From Ophioderma brevispina (Eukaryota; Echinodermata; Ophiuroidea; Amphilepidida; Ophiodermatidae): 64,000 nucleotides of DNA. The notes below the pieces were generated by a model that was given only the letters and a program-made list of their open reading frames with translations, did no database searches and was not told the origin of the DNA. The position numbers were made by a program, and so were the translations under genes. The stretch lies in contig JAMKCH010002916.1 in NCBI GenBank assembly GCA_023653785.1, positions 62,001-126,000 on the forward strand, given 5' to 3'. This document shows, one piece after another, positions 59,030 through 64,000 of the stretch; the stretch's first letter is position 1; every line of letters begins with the position of its first letter.

Positions 59030-60900
59030 GCGATGGCGTCATCGGGGTGAATGCTTTGGGAGATGTCAAACTCAGGAGAAAGGAAGGGAATTAGGGGAGG
59101 TAATGATGAGTATTGAATGAGAATGTTTGGGTGGTTCTTGTTCGTGCTGTTTAGTTCTTGAGGTTTGAGAGTGGTATGTATTGCATTGTTTTCAAGTACT
59201 CGGTGAATCGAGTAGTTCACATGGAGTGTATTGTCAATTTGTAATGCTTTATTTGGTTGAAAGCATGGAGCGTTTCGGTAAGTTGTTACGATCGCAAAAA
59301 CTTCTCGGCAAAAGATGCGGGGTATTAAGAATGGAGTGTGTACCAGTGTGTGTGATGGTAAAAACAACATTTTGTGTTTAGAATAAGTTAGTTTTGTAAA
59401 TGAAGCTCCAGGCTTGATTAACTTCTCACCCCATCCATTTTATGAACATGACATTTGTACCGATTAATCCTTGTAACTAAAGGTACGTTTCAGACTTCTA
59501 TACAGGGTTTATAGGTAAGTGATGCGAATTTGGAAGTAAGCTTTTCTTGAGCACATCTTGTGAGCCATAAACAAATTATCACAAAATGCACTTTACAATA
59601 AACTTCAACTAATGTTCTTAGAATCCACTTTGAATCAACAGTATTTATCTTAAGGTATGGTGCTTCCAACAAAGATTCCGATGAACCTAAAAGGCTTAGA
59701 TAAATACAAAATAAATAAAAAGTGTTCTCATTTATCCTCTTTTTTCTCCCAATTTTTATTTTAGGTATTTCAAATTTGTGGTAGTCAGCTGACTCTATAG
59801 GAAGGAAATTTCATGAGGAAGTCAAAATTGTATCAATCCTTTTGTCTGATTTTTTTTTCAAAGTAGTTAATTCATCAAACAAGACATCCTTCCAAAAGGA
59901 AAACTTCCTTGAGATGGATGTTTCATTGACCAGATGATCAACATCAGCAATGGAAAGATGATGCTTTTAGATGATCCAAATGATCAGGAAACTAGAGCCT
60001 TGTTTTCCAGGTTGAAGCTGTTATACGATATATATAACCATTAATATGTGAAGGCTGATAGGCTCATTCGTCTCTATTCATGATTAAGTTTCCTTTCCCC
60101 AGGATCCAGATGGAAACTGTGATAAATCTGGTCTTGCTGGTGGCCTCCTTGTTAGTGATAATTTTCCTTCCCAAAAGTAGCACTTCAGCCAGCTCTATTA
60201 CTGATGAATAAAATGTCCAGTGCATTTGGAACTATATATGACAAAATATATGCAAATGTGATCTTAGGTCAGTGTGCTGCCGCATCAGATCTCCATAGAA
60301 ACACATTGTATAAAATAGAAGCCAATGTAGATCAAAGAAACAGTGAGGTAAAAAAAGAAGAAAATTGTTGAAATGACAGAAATTACGGCGTAAGTTCTCT
60401 AGCTCCCCCAGTTTTTGTGCAATTGGACCTAGGGTGGACATAAACCACCATTAATCATCATTGAGCCACCTAAGTCTCCTTGGTGTATAAGACCTGGATG
60501 AAAGAAATCAATCAAGCCTATACGGAATAAAGCATAAATCCCATTCTAATTCGTCAGCGAAGTGTTACATGTAATCCGGATGTTACTATGTCAACTGGAT
60601 CACGCTTTTGAGTCCTGCACCATGATCAAAATGATCGCCACACAAAGTATATGATATGTACTAGCTTTCCAAAAGGTGCGTGATCCAGTAACCAGGGAGT
60701 TACGTAATCACTTCGATGGCGAATTGAGAATGCTAGGGAGTATCATGCATTACCAACAAATTGATGTTATTGCCTAGGTCCATTTGCACACTACATGGGA
60801 GAGGTTCATACCTTCAGCGAAATTAGGTGTGGCAACTGTGGATATTCCTGTTTTTCTGCAGCCCCACTGTATTCAATCATAAGGGTGGATGAAAATTAAG
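59030..60900. other. No gene recognised
   Basis: The 120-residue minus frame (59008-59370) is the longest; it is Leu/Pro/Ile-rich, without a domain or clear splice sites. The remainder is AT-rich and looks unique. Confidence 0.35.
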
Positions 60901-60916
60901 GCGGGGCAGTCCCAAT

Positions 60917-61190
60917 CAGTGGCGTACCGAGGCAGTTGATCCAGAGGGGGCAAAATGCCCAAGTCGTCGTGCCAGAGGGGGCAAATTTCGCAAGTCGTCC
61001 TGGTGATTTGCTCCAATTATGTCCGAACTTGACCGAATGCACGCGTAGCGCCCGAAAAAATTCACGAATAACTTGAATTTTGCCCAAATTTAGGGTGAAA
61101 TTGGTCAAAATTCCCCAAAGAAGAGGATACAATTGCCTATTTTAGTCCATATCATCCTGCTTTTTCCCTCCCTCGGTTGGTACACCACTG
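60917..61190. mobile_element. hAT-type MITE, 274 bp, with perfect 8 bp target duplication
   Basis: CAGTGGCGTACCGAGG at the left faces CCTCGGTTGGTACACCACTG at the right. The 8-base repeat GTCCCAAT flanks it exactly (60909-60916, 61191-61198). Two GAGGGGGCAAA units lie inside. Related to 9013-9217. The frames 60896-61132 and 61142-61399 are shadows. Confidence 0.92.
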
Positions 61191-61429
61191 GTCCCAATAG
61201 CCCTGTTCTTACCGTGCCCATCTTGTATTGTATGGGGTGCTTGAATGATAAAACAGTGGCAAACTTGGCAAATTTTGACGTTGGATGAGATTATATTGAA
61301 TAAAGAAGAACAAAACCACAAAGAAGTCCGTCTAGCCAACTGTTGTGGTACGGAAAATTTGCTAACGTACATCAAAGAAATCGTCCCATCATAAAACACA
61401 TGTCTCGTGGCTGTTCATTTTTCGACAGA

Positions 61430-61900
61430 GCAAACATAATCCCGGCCATTTTAACGTGTTTGTTCTTACACTCCATAAAGCATCTTTCAATAAATGGACG
61501 CTAATTGATAAATCTTAAAAGGCTTAAAACGATAACTATCAATCAATAATTACGGGCTGTAGTGCCTCCTATACACAGTAATATCCACTATTGTTTACTG
61601 ATCTAATGGATTCCAGGACAGCGTCGTGTCTCAGAGTGGGCTCGTTAATTCTTTGGATCACTCCTAATTAAGTAACCAAATTAACTTAAATGCTGCTATG
61701 CACTACAGTAGTTAAGCAAGCTCTTACGTATGTAAATTATTAGCAGTTAATTAGTCTGAGAATTATAAGCTAAGTGTCTACGCTATTGAAGGAATTGACA
61801 ATACAAAATCAGTGTGTCCCCGTGGCTGCTTTGCTTAAGCAGAACAATTACAAATCCGATAACTTTATACCCATGCTTGACGATTTTCGCTTTTTGACAT
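61430..61900. promoter_or_regulatory. Possible cis-regulatory stretch
   Basis: Repeat-free, motif-rich DNA: CTAATTGATAAAT, ATCAATCAATAATTACGG, ATTGTTTACTG (forkhead-like), CTCCTAATTAAG, CAGTTAATTAGTC, GAACAATTAC (Sox-like). High density of homeodomain cores without low complexity. Inference only; cross-species conservation would be needed. Confidence 0.25.
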
Positions 61901-62815
61901 GTTGCACTGGTCTGCTAACCAGTCTAAATCTACAATAAACCAAACTAAAATAACAGGAACACCTCTTTAGGGCTGTTGAAAAAAATGAAACAAAATGATA
62001 TTTAAAAAAATTATAAATTAAACTAACGTATAGGCCAATTATACAAAAAACATATCACAAAAATAAACTTCTAATAGTATCAGGGCAATTTATTCCATTA
62101 CCACTGGCATGCACCACTGTAACACAACCAACCTGGGCCTTTTCAGTATTTCTTAGCCCACAACCTTTTGATCACAAGGCTGACCTTCTAATAATGTTTC
62201 TTGTAGTTATAATAATTTTTTTTAATCCATAAAGCAAATGAATTACCAAGTGTACATTCAAATGATCAAAACCCATTGCAAACATCATCTTATTGGAATT
62301 CCTGGGAACCTAAGTTGCCCAAGAATGATGATTTTATGACTAAAACCAATGTGATTACTTATACAAAGTTAAATATGATAAGGGTTATATTTCATAGTAA
62401 TGAACATAGTCTCTTGCATAGTTTATGTCCAGTAGACACACCGCAGGAGGGGCATTAAATGCAAGTGGGCCCATCCCGGGTGGCCACTTGTATTCAAAGA
62501 TGGATATGAAAAAAACATACATCATTACAACAAAACATTGCTGTTTTGACACCCTAATCAATATACGCCCGTACATCGCCTGTTGAAAAAAAGGGACCCC
62601 TTTTACAGGTTTTCTTGTTCACGCATCATATCCACCTTTGAATAAAAGTGGCCCCCGCGGGCATATTTGCAATCCTGTCTCTGGGCCTGGATTGGTTGTC
62701 AGATGGCCCTGGTTGCTTCAATCTGGTAGAATGCTGATGTGGCCTAATTTGTAATTTGTAAGTTTGCAAGGGATATAGGACTAAATGAGGAAGTTTTTTA
62801 ATGCCAAGAGAGTAT
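61900..62815. other. No gene recognised
   Basis: AT-rich. AAAGTGGCCC and CAAGTGGGCCC motifs with inverted CACTTG/CAAGTG around 62460-62660 may be a decayed inverted-repeat element. Confidence 0.3.
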
Positions 62816-62819
62816 TTAA

Positions 62820-63155
62820 AGGTGCTTGTTCCGATCATCTTTGGGACCTGCTTGATTTACCCGGAAGTAGTATCAATTTTGATATCAGATGAAAGCCCGT
62901 ATTTTTTCTCATTGTCGTCCTAAAATTTCAGCTTTCAAATACATTTCTTTCTCAAGATACAGATAAAAAACTACCACTTTAATGGTTAACCATCAATATT
63001 AGCACAGTAGTGAATAGTGCATTGCACTATACATTATCACGTCTAGCATCAAAACCGCAAGTTTGTTTCCCACGGTACTTGATGGTCAATGTGTACAAGT
63101 GTCAGGCTCTTATATCAAGCAGAGAACATGATAGACAAAATCGGAACAAGCACCT
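62820..63155. mobile_element. TTAA-flanked MITE, 336 bp
   Basis: TTAA at 62816-62819 and 63156-63159 encloses a perfect 16-base inverted repeat, AGGTGCTTGTTCCGAT. No coding capacity. PiggyBac-type by target site. Confidence 0.88.
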
Positions 63156-63558
63156 TTAAGTTGTATTGATGTTCAAAGATGTAACTTGGATATAAAATTG
63201 CACTTGAACAGGAACCCTGGCTAAGGTCTTTTTCTGAGGGATGTGCCATCCACAGGCTTAAAAGTTTGAACTCAGATTTGTTTTCATCTTTTCTCCACCA
63301 AATGTGATGAAGCATCGGTCAGTCTTGGAGTGGGAACATGATTCATTCGATTTTATCCATGCAGTTTGGTGTAAGAATTGTTAACCCACTGATTACTACT
63401 TTCCTTGGTTGCTTTGAAGATAAAATCATGTAATGAACAAATTGGAGATACTGTAAGAATTGTGGTATGGTTTACACAGAGATATAGAAGCACTACATTG
63501 ATTGGTTACTCAGAGGGTAATCTCATGTTGTGTCCTGTAATGAGCCAATCAGACAGAC

Positions 63559-63782
63559 TACTGTAAAAGTGATAATTTTTGTGTGTGTAATTTTTCGCGT
63601 TTCAGCGATTTTTAACATTTTTGCTTGTTTTTAAATTCGCTCTTTTAAAGCTATCCTACATAGACCTACACACAAAATAAACATTTTCCCGGGTTTTTAA
63701 TTTCGCGCTAGCTCAGAAGCGTGCGAAAAGCGCGAAAATTAATGTAGCGCAAAAATTTCCACTTTTAGGGTATATCATGGTA
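63559..63782. mobile_element. CGCG-rich inverted-repeat element, about 224 bp
   Basis: TACTGTAAAAGTGATAATTTT...TTTTTCGCG at the left faces the reversed end AAAAGTGGAAATTTTTGCGC...TTTTCGCGC at the right. The arms are imperfect over about 55 bases. Elements starting ACTGTAAAAGTGGAAATTTT are common in marine invertebrate genomes as I recall. The flanks TA/TA are too short to prove a target duplication. Confidence 0.65.
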
Positions 63783-64000
63783 CTTCTCAGAGGGTTCACA
63801 TTTTGCTTTGATTAGGGGGAAAGCATGGCCTATGATACTGGTTGTGCTTCAGATCTCTGTCAGTTCAAGACACACACACACACAAGCTGAATTTTAAAGA
63901 TTTGAGCATACTGAGCACACCAGATTGGTGTGCAGATCATCAAAGCTAATGTCAAATGTGATGGCAATATTATGGTAAGTAGCAATTAACACTTAGTTTC

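Noticed and set aside
59008..59370. 120-residue minus frame
   Set aside because: No domain, no splice signals, low-complexity Leu/Pro/Ile/Ser composition.
1..64000. CRISPR array, operons, riboswitches, phage or prokaryotic genes
   Set aside because: No regularly spaced short repeats with unique spacers and no bacterial gene organisation; sequence character is that of an animal genome.

Overview
The window looks like AT-rich nuclear DNA from an animal, most likely a marine invertebrate; an echinoderm-like deuterostome is my guess, at low confidence. There is no prokaryotic gene organisation: open frames are short and scattered, and no run of homologous coding sequence is seen apart from decayed retrotransposons. 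Repeats dominate instead: a tRNA-headed SINE, several non-LTR retrotransposon remnants, many short inverted-repeat elements (MITEs), microsatellites and long palindromes. The DNA is probably intergenic or intronic.

Layout. 1-7.3 kb: two copies of a ~2.8 kb segment in direct orientation, the second interrupted by a 1.48 kb element with ~200 bp inverted arms. 7.3-11 kb: sparse sequence, a 205 bp hAT-type MITE, and a decayed LINE (about 9.54-10.99 kb). 11-23 kb: mostly unassigned, with a polypurine tract, a G-rich tract, palindromic repeats and MITEs. 23.65-24.76 kb: a 441 bp segment holding a putative exon, present twice on either side of a LINE fragment that ends in poly(A). 26-31 kb: TTAA-flanked MITEs, a clean 136 bp hairpin and an 85 bp tandem pair. 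33.3-33.6 kb: a 205 bp palindrome carrying tRNA-like B boxes. 37-44 kb: nested palindromes, MITEs, repeats carrying AGGTCAAAGGTCA motifs, a SINE and a LINE tail. 46-52 kb: a multi-hairpin sequence, MITEs, a possible regulatory stretch and a candidate minus-strand exon. 52.9-55.8 kb: a minus-strand LINE split by a 1.66 kb insertion that itself carries a plus-strand LINE tail. 56-59 kb: a ~170 bp tandem array and a GAT-rich tract. 60.9-63.8 kb: a hAT MITE with a perfect 8 bp target duplication, a TTAA MITE and a third inverted-repeat element.

The only coding candidates beyond transposons are two exon-like stretches (23738-24038, duplicated at 24400-24700, and 49305-49448 minus). They are predicted from splice signals and frame only. 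The most informative signals are those where the window supplies its own control: an occupied and an empty site for one element, target duplications, and several copies of one family for alignment.
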